A stretch of DNA of 64,000 nt from Leucosporidium creatinivorum (Eukaryota; Basidiomycota; Microbotryomycetes; Leucosporidiales; Leucosporidiaceae). The notes under the pieces are model-generated. The model was not told where the DNA came from and ran no database searches. It saw nothing but the letters and a program-made list of their open reading frames with translations. Numbering within the stretch: position 1 is the stretch's first letter; every line of letters starts with the position of its first letter. Both the position numbers and the translations under genes were made by a program. Shown piece by piece: positions 1 to 12,131 of the stretch. The stretch covers positions 348,878-412,877 of the forward strand of contig BCKL01000004.1 in NCBI GenBank assembly GCA_001600635.1, read 5' to 3'.

Positions 1-429
1 GCCGTCAGATCCTCCAAACCAACTACGCCTTCCTCCGTCAAAAGATCTGCCTAATGGCTCTCATCGAGGCCGTCTTCCGTCGACCAACCTCGGACCGTGT
101 GATCCCCTTCAGTGTCATCGCCTCGGACGCCCGCGTACCAATCGACGAGGTCGAGCACCTCGTCATGAAGGCTCTCTCGTTCGTCCCTCTCCTCGCTTCC
201 CTCTTGCTCCTTCCTCTCGCTGACATAACATCCCCTCGCCAGGCTCAAGCTCATCCGCGGTACCCTCGACCAAGTTTCTTCCACCACTTCCATCTCGTGG
301 GTCCAGCCTCGTGTGCTCGACCGGACACAGATCGCTGGCCTCAAGGAGCGCTTGACGACTTGGAGCGACCGCGTTACGGGCGTGGGAGAGTTCACTCAGC
401 AGCAGGGCGCCGAGCTTTTTGTGCAGTAG
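1..429 (+). CDS. RPN9: 26S proteasome lid subunit Rpn9 (PSMD13), 3' end
   Basis: C-terminal part of the non-ATPase lid subunit Rpn9, a PCI-domain scaffold of the 19S regulatory particle. The reading frame is open from the window edge (codons from base 3). One intron is visible at 179-242 (GTTCGT...CGCCAG) with a CTGAC branch site. The joined product shows the PCI winged-helix end typical of the family: a helix with LRQKI, then DEVEHLVMKAL, a second strand LKLIRGTLDQV and the hallmark WVQPRVLD followed by LKERLTTW. The stop TAG is at 427-429. The 5' part lies outside the window. Family assignment rests on the WVQPRVLD segment and the MKAL helix, which are characteristic of Rpn9/PSMD13 rather than other PCI subunits. 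Confidence 0.88.
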
Positions 430-622
430 ATGCAGAGGTGGTGAATAGTAGCTGGTAGTTTCGTTTCGAGTCTCGTTAGGCGAGCAGGGCGAGGACTTCG
501 GCGAGCAGAGGGTTCGCCGAGCAGGTGGTCAATCCGCTCGCTGCTTTGCTGCAATCGCTGCGAGTGCTTCCAACGAAAGCTGTGCAAGGTTGCGATATCT
601 TCTACCACAAGCCACATGCTCC
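430..622. other. Short gap between RPN9 and the minus-strand locus
   Basis: 3' flanks of two converging loci. I see no gene or RNA here. Confidence 0.4.
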
Positions 623-2057
623 TCAACCCTCCTTCGGTTCCGTCGAAACGAACTTTCGTCCCTCGGCGATGATTCTCGAATCCACCGCCGCCTTCAGCCT
701 CTCTATCCTCGCCTCTCCCGAGATGAGGAAGCGCCTCAAGCCCAACATGGCCGCGGTGGCGCCCTTGAGTCCATCGGCAGTGGCGAGGTCGAACGCGACG
801 CTTCGGCGAAGGTCGATGTAGGGGAGGCGACGAGTTGTGCCCCTCACCATCTGGAAGACAGCGCTGGTAGCGTAGAAGTAGCGTTCGGGAATGTAGAGAT
901 AGTTGAAGCGGAGCATGCTGTGGTCTTCTAACGTGAGTTGGACTCCCTGGAAGCCAAGACGGAAGGTCAGCGATGAGCGCCGAGCACGATGACTGAAAGC
1001 TCGCCTCTTGGCTTTGATAGTGCTTGGCTGCTAGAATTTGCTGGTACAGCCCCCCGAGCATTATTCCGACTTGCTCTGCGGGATTGTTGCCAGTGTAGAT
1101 CTGTCATGAGGAGAAGTCAGTGGTGCACCGAGCCGACCGCCGAGCTGCGGAGATTTACCGCTTGCGTCACCATGGGCTCCGCAATGTACAAGTGCTCCTC
1201 TCCCTCCAGTGTACTCTCGAGAAATATGTGCCCGTGCGAATGAGCCTCGAAGTCGCGTAGAGCGCCGCCCATGGGCCAGTTGAGCGTCGAGACGGAGCGG
1301 CAGCTGCGAAAGGAGAGTAAGGAGAGTTCGATGAGCAACGGTTTCCTGGGGAGGAGAAGAAGCTTACACATGACCAAGTCGATGATGCGTAGGAAGGAAA
1401 CTGTTCCCTTGGTGGTCGAAAGCCTCCAAGAAACCTGCAAGGATCGCCTCGCCGCCGTGTCGCTTGCCGACCCACCCCTTTTCGCGAACCTCGTTCAACG
1501 CGAGCTGAAGGGCGTTGTAGTGGTTAAAGGTTGGTGGTTCCGGCGAGTAGCGCAAGTTGATCTCTCGTCTGAGCTGCGAGAAAGCTGGAAGTGGGGTTCA
1601 GCGAGGGGTGAGGGCGGGAGAGCATCGCCGAGCTTACCGAGATCGGGCGACTTGGGAAGAAAGCGAGCCGGGATCACCCTGTCGATGGGCAGGTCGTCCA
1701 GAGGAATCGCTCGAAGCACTTCGAGCTGGCGAATCCCCCACTTAGAGACGCCGAAGGGAACGCCGTTCGCCCAAAGTCCGTCGTGGGCACCTCGTGGCGC
1801 AGGTCGAAGGGAGGAAACTCCTCGCAGACTCCGGAAACTCCACCTTCATACCACAACTCGACTTCCTCGTCGGTTGATGTAAAGGCTGACTTCCATGGAG
1901 GCATGTTTGAGGGAGAAACGAAGGAGAAAGCAGAGGGAAGGAATCGACATTCGGTCAAGGAGCGGCTCCGAGGAGGAGTGGAGAGGCGAAACGACTTGTC
2001 GTCCGCTCCTTTCCTTCTGCTCTTTCGCTCGTTTTCTTTCCCTTTCGGCTTGGACAT
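623..2057 (-). pseudogene. Unrecognised multi-exon gene, probably frameshifted
   Basis: I do not recognise this family. Long protein-like stretches follow each other on the minus strand: an acidic N-terminal piece (STDEEVELWYEGG), then LRAIPLDDLPIDRVIPARFLPKSPDLG, then RYSPEPPTFNHYNALQLAL, then TLNWPMGGALRDFEAHSHGH, and a C-terminal exon with LRFNYLYIPERYFYATSAVFQ ending at 623. Plausible introns have GTAAGC or GTGTAAGC donors. One junction near 1000 fits only with a GC donor. Two places need a change of frame without an evident intron: near 1760 (after GRTAFP) and near 1408 (after FDHQG, a run of three G). Either the gene is decaying or there are base-call errors in G runs. The start at 2057 is the first ATG of the acidic exon and is uncertain. 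Confidence 0.4.
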
Positions 2058-2287
2058 GGGCTACGGTACCTATGAGGTAGGTCACAGCTGAGCAGAATGA
2101 AGGGAGGAACCAAGCCAATCGCCTCCTCCTGCAGAGCCGATGGAACCCCTTCACGCCAATCAAGCGTCTGCAGCCGCCGAGCACAGTAGTACTCTATTCA
2201 GACAGCAAAAGGGGTCATCAACATCACCTGAGGCTGCGCCCAGCTCTCGCGCACCTTGCTCAGGCTGCTGTTCCTCCGCCTCCCTCG

Positions 2288-3957
2288 TTGTCACCGCCGC
2301 CTCGACCAGCCACTCTCGCCGCTCACGAATGGGAAGCCGTCTACCACCATTCGCCTTTGCCACCTCAGCGGTCCAGACTCTACTCGCTCGCCGAGTTCGA
2401 AGGGCAGGAGCAAAGCAATGGGTCACGCTGGGGAGCGCAGGAGTTGGAGGCGTTCCGTATCATGCCGCGCACAGGACAATCTGCGGAGCAAGTTATGCAC
2501 TGGCCAAGTCTCCGAGCTACTAAGCCCAAATTCTCGAAGCGAGGTGAGTTACTCTACCGCTCGAAGCTTGAAGCTCAGCGCTGAGCGCTCGGCGCTCCAG
2601 AAATCGGCTAACCAGGAGCTTTCTGAGGCCCACAGTCTTCACAAGGGGGGAAAAGGAGCTCACCCACTACAACAACGCAACAACATGGATCGGCAAAGGG
2701 CCTGACAGCGAGCAGCTCTCACAAATGGGCCGAGAAGGTCACCGCTTCTACACCTTCTACCGCCGCCTTCGTGACATGACGGTGGCAGCTCACCTATCCA
2801 AAGACTCGCCCCTCGTATCGCGCGCCGGACAGAGCCAATCCACCCCTCAGATCCCGGTCTACAAGCATGCCGCCCTCGATCCCTCCCACCGAACTCCTAC
2901 GCCGACTGGAATGGTCGACTCTCGCATACGAGGCCCTTCCTCTTCATCTGAACCCCGTTCAAAACCTCAACAGCACCTCCATGGCGCCCCTCGGAAAGCT
3001 CAGGGACCTACTTCGGCACTGGCAGCTGCTCGGGCGAACTCGACCTCGCCGACTGGGCGTGAACGTCAAGCGGACAGTTTTTCCCCAGCACCTCCTCGAA
3101 GTCGGGCCAAGCTTCAGCCTCAAGCGCTTGTCGACACTGACGAAACATACGCCTGGCTCCTCGTCGGCGCCTTCCTGGACGCGGTCTTCCAGCTCGCTAC
3201 CATCTACGAATGGTCTACGCTCCAACAAGAAGGGGACATCCTTCATAAGTACACGTTCATCTACCAGTCAGCTTCCTACATACCTCCTACATGACCTTGA
3301 GCTGACCTGTTCTACTTTGCGCAGGCCGAAGCAGGAGAGCTTCACTACCTTTGTCGGTTCCTCCTCTTGGAAGAGCATTACAGACGGAGGAGTTTGCTTG
3401 AGCGAGTTGAGGTCTGGTTTGGTTGAGCTCAGGCATCCGTGTGCAGTGATTGAGGTTCGCCAGGCTGCATCGGCCGACAAGCTCGGCGCCGAACTGACCC
3501 TTCCTTTGTCACACTTCAGTGCAAGAAGAGCTCTTCAGGGACCAGTAAGCTACGCCTATTCGCTCAAACAACGTCCCAGATGATCGCTGCTGCTGCTCGT
3601 CACAAGGCGCTCGATGTACCGACTGAGAAGAAGGACCGTTTTGAAGAGGTCCGTCTCGGCGGCTCTCGCTGTCCTCCCTTGCATCCTTGACACAGCTGAT
3701 GCGGTCTTATTCGGTACCTACAGATGTTCTCCATCATCTTAGACGGTACCGAGCTGTCAATCGCCTCCGCCGTCTTCACCCATTCCTACCTGGATGGCAT
3801 TAAAGCCGGCCGAGCTCCCACTTCTCCTCTCGACGTACACGAGACACGGCGATACGAGCTCAAGACGGAAGCAGGTCGGGTAGACGCTTTGGAAGCGGTT
3901 CTTCAGATGCTCGCCGTCCCTGCGAGTGCGTCAAACGAACTCGATGATGCGCGATAG
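2288..3957 (+). pseudogene. Unrecognised multi-exon gene with broken frames
   Basis: Protein-like exons occur on the plus strand. One carries SLAEFEGQEQSNGSRWGAQELEAF. It joins through an intron at about 2544-2634 to VFTRGEKELTHYNNATTWIGKG and FYTFYRRLRDM. A later exon reads TDETYAWLLVGAFLDAVFQLA, and after an intron with a CTGACC branch site comes AEAGELHYLCRFLLLEEHY. The last exon, 3724-3957, encodes about 77 residues. Several joins do not keep phase, and an in-frame stop follows the stretch ending VEVWFG near 3420. I could not build one continuous protein, so I call it a probable pseudogene. A real gene with unusual splicing remains possible. No family is recognised. Confidence 0.35.
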
Positions 3958-4343
3958 CTTCTGCACTCGCGACCGAGAAATGCGATGTGAGCTGCACCAT
4001 ATGGAGCCTGCTTGAGAATACAGGCTGACCATAATCGGTCTCTTTTTCTCCTGCAGTGGAGCAGCTTGGGTGGTGAAGACGGTCTCCCCTCGAAGAAGGG
4101 AGGACTCTGGCGACGGATCTCGGCGATGGGTCGGAGGGAGGCGTTGGCGTATAGGGTCATTCAGCAAGCTCCAAGCGCGTTCTAGTGAGCTCATACACTT
4201 TTTACGCTCTCTGCGAAAGCGAAAGACGCTATCTGTAGCCTGGTCAACATCCGCTGCAGACTTTCGTAGTGAGAGCTCGAACTCGGCTTGCCCTCCCGCC
4301 TCAATTTCTCGCCTAGCCACCTTCGCCTCGACGTTCGACCAGG

Positions 4344-7300
4344 ATGAGCACCGCACGCCCCAAGTTCAAGACGAGGTGAGTGGAACATTGCTACTGCCCT
4401 ACAACAGCTCTGCGCGACTGGGGAAGAATTGGAGGAAGACGCGAAAAGAGGTGGAGCGGAAGCCAGGAAGGAGCAGGGACGGCCAGTGAAAGGCGACAGG
4501 GCTGCAAAGCTACAGGAAGCTCTTTCAACGCCGGCCAGAGCTGCAGCTTGGCTCATCCCGCCGAGCAGGAGCGGCCAGCTGCTGGCCATGTTTTGCGGTC
4601 GTCGAGCAGCGACACGATGAGAGGACCAGAGCTGACCTCACAATACCCTCCTACAGCTTCAAAGCTGCTCGCACTTACGAGCCCATCCACACCGGCGGCA
4701 AAGTCGTCCTCTCGGGCGACGGCAGCTGGCTCGTTTCGACCCTCAACGAGCAGGCGCTGGTGACCGACATTGAGACGGGCAAGCGGATACAGGAGCTCAA
4801 GGGCGTGAGTGCATCGCTTTAGCCCCATCTCAGAGCATAGCTGACCCGCTGTAACAGGACACCTCGGCCGTCACGACTCTCGCCATCACTCCTTCGCCCG
4901 CCTCGCCCTCGGCTGGAGGTTTCCTCCTCACCTGTTCCCGGTCCCTCGCCCTCCAGATCTACTCGCTCCCTTCCCTCGAACTTCACCGCACCATCGCCAA
5001 AGCCCACGAGGCCCCCATCATCACTTGCGCCGCCGACCCCACCGGCACTCTCTTCGCAACGGGCTCGGCGGATGGCATCGTCAAGGTCTGGGACGCTGCT
5101 CGCGCGCATTGCACGCACGTCTTCAAGGGACATGGAGGAGTCATCTCGGCGCTCGTCTTCGATATCCTGCAGGGCGGTAGCCGCGCGAGGCTCATCTCGG
5201 GAGCCGACGACTGCAAGATCCGAGTCTGGGATCTGAGGACGAGGGAATGTCTGCACGTCCTCGACGGCCATGTCAGCGTCGTGCGAGGACTTGACGTTAC
5301 CGCCGACGGCAAGCTGCTCGTCAGTGGAGGTCGTGATAAGGTCGTCAACGTTTGGGATCTCGACCGAGGAGTGCTGAGGAAGACGATGCCCGTGTTCGAG
5401 ACGGTCGAGTCGATTGGCTTGGTCGATGTGCCGACAGAAGGAGGAAAGGGCAAGGGCAAGGAGGGAGAGACACGGCGCGCCGTCTTCACCGGTGGCGACA
5501 AGGGAGTGATCCGCCTGTGGGACCTCGCGACGAGTCAGCCCATCGCCGGCAAGACGGTCAAGACCTCGGGCAAGGTTCACGAGATCGTCGATGTCATGTA
5601 GGTTATGCTCTCCTCTCCGCGACGAGATCTCCAACTGACCTCTCCATCCCTCGTAGCCACAACCCTTCGACCTCGACGCTCACCGCCATTTACGTCGATC
5701 AGAACATCATCACTCGCTCGCTTCCTTCCCTCGCCATCACACGACAAGTCATCGGTTTCAACGACGAAGTCATCGACACCGCCTTCCTCACCTCCCCTAC
5801 CGCCTCTACCTCCACCTCTCCAGCCCCCGAATCGCACCTCGCCGTCGCCACCAACTCGGATCTCATCCGCGTCTACGACCTCGAGCGATTCAACACTACC
5901 TTACTGGAAGGCCACGAGGATGTCGTCCTCTGCCTCGCCAAGTCATCGGATGGAGAGCTCCTCGTTTCGGGCTCGAAGGACAAGACGGCGCGTGTGTGGA
6001 GGGGAGTGCCAGCGGAGGAGAACGGCGAGGACGAGACTGCAGGACCGACATGGTCGTGCATCGGATCAGCAGAGGGTCACGTCGAGTCCATCGGGGCCGT
6101 CGCCGTCGCCCCTCGTGAGCGTAGCTTCATGGTCACCGCCTCGCAAGACCGAACGGCCAAGATCTGGGATCTTGCCGCCCTTGTCGACGGCGCCAGCGAC
6201 GACGCCGACACACCCCTCGCCGCCATCCGGTCGCTCACGACACAGAAAATCCACGACAAGGACATCAACTCGCTCGACATTGCGCCGAACGACAAGCTCC
6301 TCGCTTCGGGATCCCAAGACCGCACGGCCAAGCTCTTCTCCATCGCGTACACCGCCAAGACCAAGAGCACTCCCGCTACCGCCTCGCTGAACCTGCTGGG
6401 CACCTTCAAGGGTCACAAGCGTGGTGTGTGGAGCGTCAAGTTCTCGCCCGTCGACCAGTGCATCGCTACCGCCTCGGGAGATCGTACCGTCAAGCTTTGG
6501 AGTCTGCAGGACTTCACCTGCGTTAAGGTGAGTTCTCTTTGTCCCTCTTTCAGTCTCTGCTTGCTGACTCTTTCCTTCCCAACAGACCTTCGAGGGCCAC
6601 TCCAACTCGGTCCTTCGCGTCGACTTCCTCACTCGCGGCATGCAGCTGGCTTCCTGCGCCTCGGATGGCCTCGTCAAGGTCTGGAACGTAAAGGACGAGA
6701 ATTGTGCAACTACCCTCGACAACCACGAGGAGAAGGTGCGCCGTTTTTTGGGCTTCATCTCGCCCGAGCTCACTTAACACTCCGCTTCCTCGCTAGATCT
6801 GGGCACTCACCGTCGCTCGTGACGAGAAGGTCGTCGTGTCGGGAGGAGCTGATTCCGTCATCACCTTTTGGGAGGACGTGACCGAGTCGGAGGAGCTCGA
6901 GCGGATAGCAGACCACGAGGCGCAGGTGCTCAAGTTCGTTGCTCCTTTCCTCGCCTCCATCGCAGTCGCTGACCTTTCTCTCGCTATAGGGAGCAAGACT
7001 TTGAGAACTTCCTCTCGATCAAGGACTACTCCAACGCCATCCTCCTCGCCCTCTCCCTGGACCAACCCCGTCGCCTTCTCAAGCTCTTCCAAGAAGTCCG
7101 CGCCGCCGCCTCCGAGGCCACCACCTCCCTCACCGGCTCCCCTCACGTCGACGCCGTTATCAAAGCCCTCTCTCCCGTCGACCTTCGTCAGCTCTTGTTC
7201 TACATCAAGGACTGGAACACCGTCGCCCGGACGGCCGAAATCGCACAGGCCGTTCTGCACGCCGTGCTCAAGTACCACACTGCCGAGAAGGTTTTGGAGT

Positions 7301-7581
7301 GCTTGGAGCCCAAGAAGGTCGAGGAGGAGGAGCCGACGTTTGAGGAGGAAGAGGAGGAGGAGCAAGGGGACAAGAAGGACAAGAAGCGCAAGCCGAGGAA
7401 AAAGGTCGAGATGAAGGCGGGCGACATCCTCAATGCTCTTATCCCTTACACGGAGAGGCATATGACTCGCGCAGACAAGATGGTGCGCGAGTCGTTCATT
7501 GTCGAGCACTTGCTGAGTCAGATGGAGTCGTTTGAGGATATCGATGAGGATGAGATGGAGGTTGATCGGGCGGGGAGGTAG
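4344..7581 (+). CDS. UTP13: UTP13, WD40 subunit of the U3 snoRNP (SSU processome)
   Basis: Beta-propeller subunit of the UTP-B module of the small-subunit processome, needed for early 18S pre-rRNA cleavage in the nucleolus. It corresponds to yeast Utp13 and human TBL3. I read seven exons with introns at 4376-4656 (281 nt, unusually long here), 4805-4857, 5598-5656, 6528-6585, 6736-6796 and 6934-6989; all keep frame. WD repeats are dense: GSADGIVKVWD, SGADDCKIRVWD, SGGRDKVVNVWD, TGGDKGVIRLWD, SGSKDKTARVW, TASQDRTAKIWD, SGSQDRTAKLF, TASGDRTVKLW and more. The C-terminal exon carries the Utp13-specific helical domain (FENFLSIKDYSNAILLALSL, LLFYIKDWNTVARTAEIAQ), followed by an acidic/basic EEEE-KKDKKRK patch. 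That domain separates it from other WD proteins. Confidence 0.92.
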
Positions 7582-7628
7582 ATAGCTGTATCGCAACGCA
7601 GCGTTTGATATTGCTAGACTATTCGTGC

Positions 7629-8595
7629 TCAATCTCGAGAGACCAGCTCCCCTCCAGCAAACGTCAAATGACCCGCACGCTCGAAGAAGACTGGTCGCCG
7701 AGCTTGACGAGCCTCCTTCCTCTCCCGCTTGGTCTGCTTCCTCGCCGGCTCCTGCTCCTTCTCTCCCTCAGGGCGTTCCTCGAGCTCCATCGTATGCTCG
7801 GCGGGAGGTACATCTACGCCGTCCTGGGGTTCCATGGCTTCTGGCTCGTCTGGGAGGTGCTGAGGAGCTGGGAGACGGCGCCGAGTGCCGCAGCTGAGGC
7901 AGGTGTGAACGACGAGGTGGGCGTGGGGTCCAGACGCTGTATAAGAGAGTCGCGGTGAGCTGAGGAGCAGCAGCGAGCTTCAGGAAGAGCTCACGCTTGA
8001 TGCGAACGGTCGAGGTTACGCCGGGGACGAGAACGGCGCTGCAGCCTTTGCACATAGTGCGCTTGACGGTGGGGTCCCTGACAAAACGCTCAAGTTAGCT
8101 CTTCACCCTGTACAGACATCCCGAGACGACTCACATCCTCACAGTGCCCTTCTTCGCAACATCGCCCATCGTCTTGATCAACAAGCGCGAGACGGGCCTC
8201 TCTGCCCTCTTGCCCGAGCTGCTAGGTGTGCTCAAAGGCTTCTTCCTCTTCGACTTGGCCGGCCCATTCCCATCCCCTGCTGATGCCGCCGTCGCCTGGC
8301 GCTGCTTTGCTCCTCCTCGCATCCTCCCCTCCCTTCCGCTCGCTCCAGCAGCCGAGGTCCCCTCTCCGAGATCCACAGGCGGTTTCGCGGGTAGCTGATT
8401 AGCCTGCGTAGGGATGAGGAAGCCCTTGCGCTTGGTCTGATGAGCAGCTGAGCTGGAAGCTGGAGACGAAGGAAGGACGTTGGAGAGGAAGACGGAGGCT
8501 TGGTAGAGGTAGGAAAGACGCTGTAGGATATCCTTGGAGGGTACTGTAGTCGATGCTGTTGGTGAAGGGACGGCACCGCGTTGCTTCTTGGCCAT
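7629..8595 (-). CDS. RPR2: RNase P/MRP zinc-ribbon subunit, RPR2/RPP21/SNM1 family
   Basis: Protein subunit of RNase P, which removes 5' leaders from pre-tRNA in the nucleus. Three exons: 8595-8135, 8077-7995 and 7936-7629, with introns of 57 and 58 nt that keep phase. The N-terminal helix has QRLSYLYQASVFL; SRLLIKTM precedes the first zinc knuckle, MCKGC, followed by SAVLVPG. The second knuckle, HTCLSCGTRR, lies on exon 3. This C-x2-C...C-x2-C arrangement around a VPG/IPG turn is the family signature. A long lysine/arginine-rich insertion sits between the N-terminal helix and the ribbon, and the tail (KQTKRERKEARQARRP) is also basic, consistent with RNA binding. An in-frame ATG 15 bases upstream (8610) is an alternative start. 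RPP21 and SNM1 paralogues cannot be told apart from this alone. Confidence 0.85.
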
Positions 8596-8610
8596 GGCAA
8601 GGCGAGACAA

Positions 8611-9059
8611 GCGCTCGAGGTTTAGCGGAGGCTAGCGAGGTAGGTGGAGAGGTGGAGAGTGATGTAGGAGGTGGCGTATAGTCGGTCCTGAGTGCACCGA
8701 GAGCTGCGTTGTGGAGCGCGAGAAAACGAGGTGATGTGAAAGAGGACAAGCCGAGAGTCTGCGAAAGCTCGCTTTCCAGGGCGGGCGACTGTGGGCGACT
8801 CGAACGCCGTTGAGATGGCTTGCCGAGCTGTCAGGGTATCTAGGTGCGCGTGTTACTCCGATATCTGCTGCACCGAGTGCCACACTGCCGTAGTGAAGTC
8901 GCGAGGTCCGACTACCGAGCTCGGCGATGGCTCTCGTGCGCTCTCTTCCCGCTGTTTAGCTGCTCGCGGCTTCATGTTCTCGTTCGATTGTGATACTGAT
9001 GTGTACACTGCATGCTATCTCCCAGATCCCACTATTTCCCATTCTTTTCTCATCCCGGC
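8611..9059. other. Intergenic region
   Basis: Upstream of the RNase P gene and downstream of the aldehyde dehydrogenase. Only short shadow frames are present. The GCCGAG/CTCGGC hexamer occurs several times. No gene or RNA recognised. Confidence 0.5.
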
Positions 9060-11549
9060 TTAGACGGGCCACGAGATCTCCTCCGAGATGTTGTGCTGGA
9101 CGGCCTTGACGACTGCAAAAGCAAGGGAGAGTTAGCGCAATACTTTGGTGGCGCGGTCCGAGCGAGCGAGTACGTACTGCAGTACTCGTGAACACCGGCG
9201 CTTCCGAGCTCCCTTCCAATGCCCGAGTGCTTGTATCTGTAAGCGAGAGCGTCAGCGGGAGAATTGTGGACAGCCAGAGTAGTGACTCACCCTCCGAACG
9301 GAACGGACTGCGGGTGCAGAAGTTTAGTAAGCGAAAACGGAGGAGCACGAGCGGGCAGCAGCAGCGCACCGAGTCTGCGAATGAGAAGAGCGTCAGCGAG
9401 CGTTCGAGGTACAACAGAGCGGGCAACATACGAAGAAGACCGTAAAGGTTGACCCAGACCGTACCCTGTTGGCGAGGAGCAGATCAGCTTCTGCTCCTGA
9501 ACGACGCGGCTCGGACGCGAACTCACAGCTTGCAGCTCGCCCGAAACCCTCATCGCCTGCTTAGCATCACCAGTAAAGCATGCAGCTCCAAGACCGTAGG
9601 TCGAGTCGTTGGCGAGCTTGAGGACCTCCTCCTCAGTTGAGAAGCGGCTGACGACGAGCACGGGCCCGAAGATCTGAGAGAAAGGGGAAAGTTAGCTCGG
9701 CGCTCGGCTTGTCTCCCGCCATCTCCGGCGGACTGAAGAGCTCACCTCCTCCTGCACGACCTTCATATGAGGCTTGCACTCGGTAAGAATGGTAGGCTCG
9801 ACGTAGAATCCCTTCGACTCGGGCCACTTCTGACCTCCCGTCGCGATCTTCGCTCCCTCCGAAACGCCCGACTCAATGTACTTGAGAACCTTGTCGCGCT
9901 GAGCGGAGGAGATCTGAAAGGAATAGAGAGGTCAGGGAAGGCTTCGTGGTATTAAGTGAGCCATGACAAGCTTGCGAGAGGTCCGAAGGAAGTCGCGTTG
10001 TCCCATGGCTGGAAGGGAGCGGGTCAGCGGAAGCTCGAGTGCAAGACGAGAGGGCGACACGTACGTCTCCAATAGCGCACGCTTTTGCCTTGGCAACAAG
10101 GAGCTCCATGAACTTGTCGTAGACGTCCTGCAGGCGGATCAAGGTCAGCCAAAGCATCGCCATCGCCGAGCAGGCGGGGAGGGGGTGCACTCACGTCATG
10201 CACGTAGAGACGAGTACCGGCGCAGCACTGCAGACAGAACGATCAGCTGAGCTCTGATCGGAGAGGCCCCTTGGTTGGTAGCTCACATCCTGTCCACTGT
10301 TGTCTGCAGGCGGAAGAAAGGTCAGCTCCGATCCAAAAAGGTCGGACGAGAGGCTTGAGGAACCTACAGAAGACACCCATCGCCGACCAAGAGGCAGCCT
10401 GCTCAAGATCAGCCGAAGGGAAGATGATGGAAGGCGACTGCAGAGCATGGAGCCAGTCAGCGCAATGCCCGCCGAAGCTGCGACGCTGGTCTCGCCCGAC
10501 TCACCTTTCCTCCGAGCTCGAGAGTGACCTTCTTGAGGTTCGACTGAGCAGCAGCGACCATGATAGTACGTCCAGTAGCGACACTTCCGGTAAAGGCGAC
10601 CTGAGAATAGGCGCAAGTCAGCCTTTCGAGATTCACCGAGTTCGAAGAGAGCCGTCGCGCACCTTATCAATGTCCATGTGGGAAGAGATGGCGGCTCCAG
10701 CGGTAGCACCGAATCCAGGGACAACGTTGACGACACCAGCGGGGAATCCAGCCTCGACGATGAGATCGCAAAGAGCGAGAGCGGTGAGGGGAGTGAGCTC
10801 GGAGGGCTTCATGACGATAGTGCAGCCGGCGGCAAGGGCGGGAGCGACCTTCCATGCCCACATCATGATGGGGTAGTTCCAGGGGATGACTGCCGGTCGA
10901 GAGATAGGTCAGTGAAGCCCTTAGCTAGCGCCGAGCCCTCTCCATCGCTCACCCTGTCCGCAGACTCCGATGGGGTCGAGGGTGGTGTAGACCATCTTGG
11001 TCTTGGACGACACCTCGATGGTCTCTCCGGTAGTCTTTCCAGCCCATCCCGCGTAGTACCTCAGGCAGCCGACGGTGTCTCCAATGTCGAAATCGCGAGC
11101 GATTCGGACTCCCTTGCCTGAGTTGACCGACTCGAGCTCGCCGAGGTGCTGCTGATCCCTGTTGGCAGTCCGACATGTTAGCAAGTCGATTGAGGAGCTC
11201 GGCCGGACGCGATGTACCTCTCAATGAGGTCGGCGAGCTTGTTCAGGAGGGCGGCGCGGGTCTCGGGCACCGAGTTGCGACCCCAGGTGGTGTTGAAAGC
11301 CTCGCTATTGATGATGAGAGGTCAGCTGAGGTCTCCTAATAGCAGATGCACGACTCACCGAGCAGCCTTAACAGCAGCATCGACGTCAGCCGCCTTACCC
11401 GACGAAACGTCGGCGATCTTCTCTCCGGTAGCAGGGTTGAGGGTTTCGAAGGTCTCGCCATCAAGTGAGTCTACCCATTCGTTGTTGATAAACAGCTGGG
11501 TTGGGGCAGAAGCCTTGCGGCCGGCCAGGAGGGTGAGCTGAGCGACCAT
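9060..11549 (-). CDS. NAD(P)-dependent aldehyde dehydrogenase
   Basis: Oxidises aldehydes to carboxylic acids with NAD(P)+. The N-terminus ([25 protein letters not shown]) is the standard ALDH start and has no obvious targeting sequence, so a cytosolic form is likely. Many short introns split the gene (at least ten). Key parts are visible: PWN...[30 protein letters not shown] (cofactor-binding fold), the motif VTLELGGK at about 10,510 with the general-base Glu, and [14 protein letters not shown] at about 10,200-10,290, where the first Cys of CC is the catalytic nucleophile. The C-terminus ends in EEISWPV with stop TAA at 9060-9062. Close relatives act on acetaldehyde, aminoaldehydes or betaine aldehyde, and the substrate cannot be chosen from motifs. 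Its neighbour is a permease on the same strand, but a functional link is only a guess. Confidence 0.9.
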
Positions 11550-12131
11550 CGTGTCGATAAGCTAAGCGCGGTGTGTGGGGAGTGGGGAGGGGTTGTAGCG
11601 AAGTAGAGGGTTATTGGGACGGTGCTTGAAGTCGAGCTGTAGGCTTTGCTGGTGCTGGCTGGAAGGAAAAGCAGGCGAGCAAGGATGTGGGAGAGCGCAA
11701 CCCCACTCGAGGCTAACCGCTCAGAGACGAGCGGCCAAAGCTGTTCCGCCGCCTAGCGGATCATTTTCCCTCTGCTATCGAGCGCAGGAGCTGCAGTACA
11801 GCTGCAAGCGGGTAGCTTTCATCGTGCGAAAGTGTGCTCTTGAACTTCGCCGAGGCGCTCGGTCCAGCTTGCTCGGCGCTCCCTCTTCTGCCCCTGCCTC
11901 GGAGCGCTCATCTGCAGACGCCTCGTATTCTCGCTCTGGTACCCCGCTCGCACTACGAATGAGTCGTGAGGTAGCCCTCTTTCACTATTCCCAGTCATCC
12001 TCCCCTCAGCGCACGCAATGCCTCGCTGTCGAGCTGGGAGCTCTTCGCCGAGCTGAAGCCGTTTGCTCAAAAAGTGGAGCTATATCTTGCTCAGAGCCTA
12101 CACAGTACTATCTACACACCATAGTGCTACC
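11550..12131. other. ALDH upstream region / permease 3' flank
   Basis: About 580 bases without a convincing gene. It should hold the aldehyde dehydrogenase promoter. Several GCCGAGC/GCTCGGC words and CTGTAG/GCTGCAG words occur. No TATA box or known operator is evident. Confidence 0.45.

Noticed and set aside
4376-4656. Hidden small gene in the long first intron of UTP13
   Set aside because: No frame with family resemblance and no snoRNA boxes (C/D or H/ACA) could be convincingly placed.
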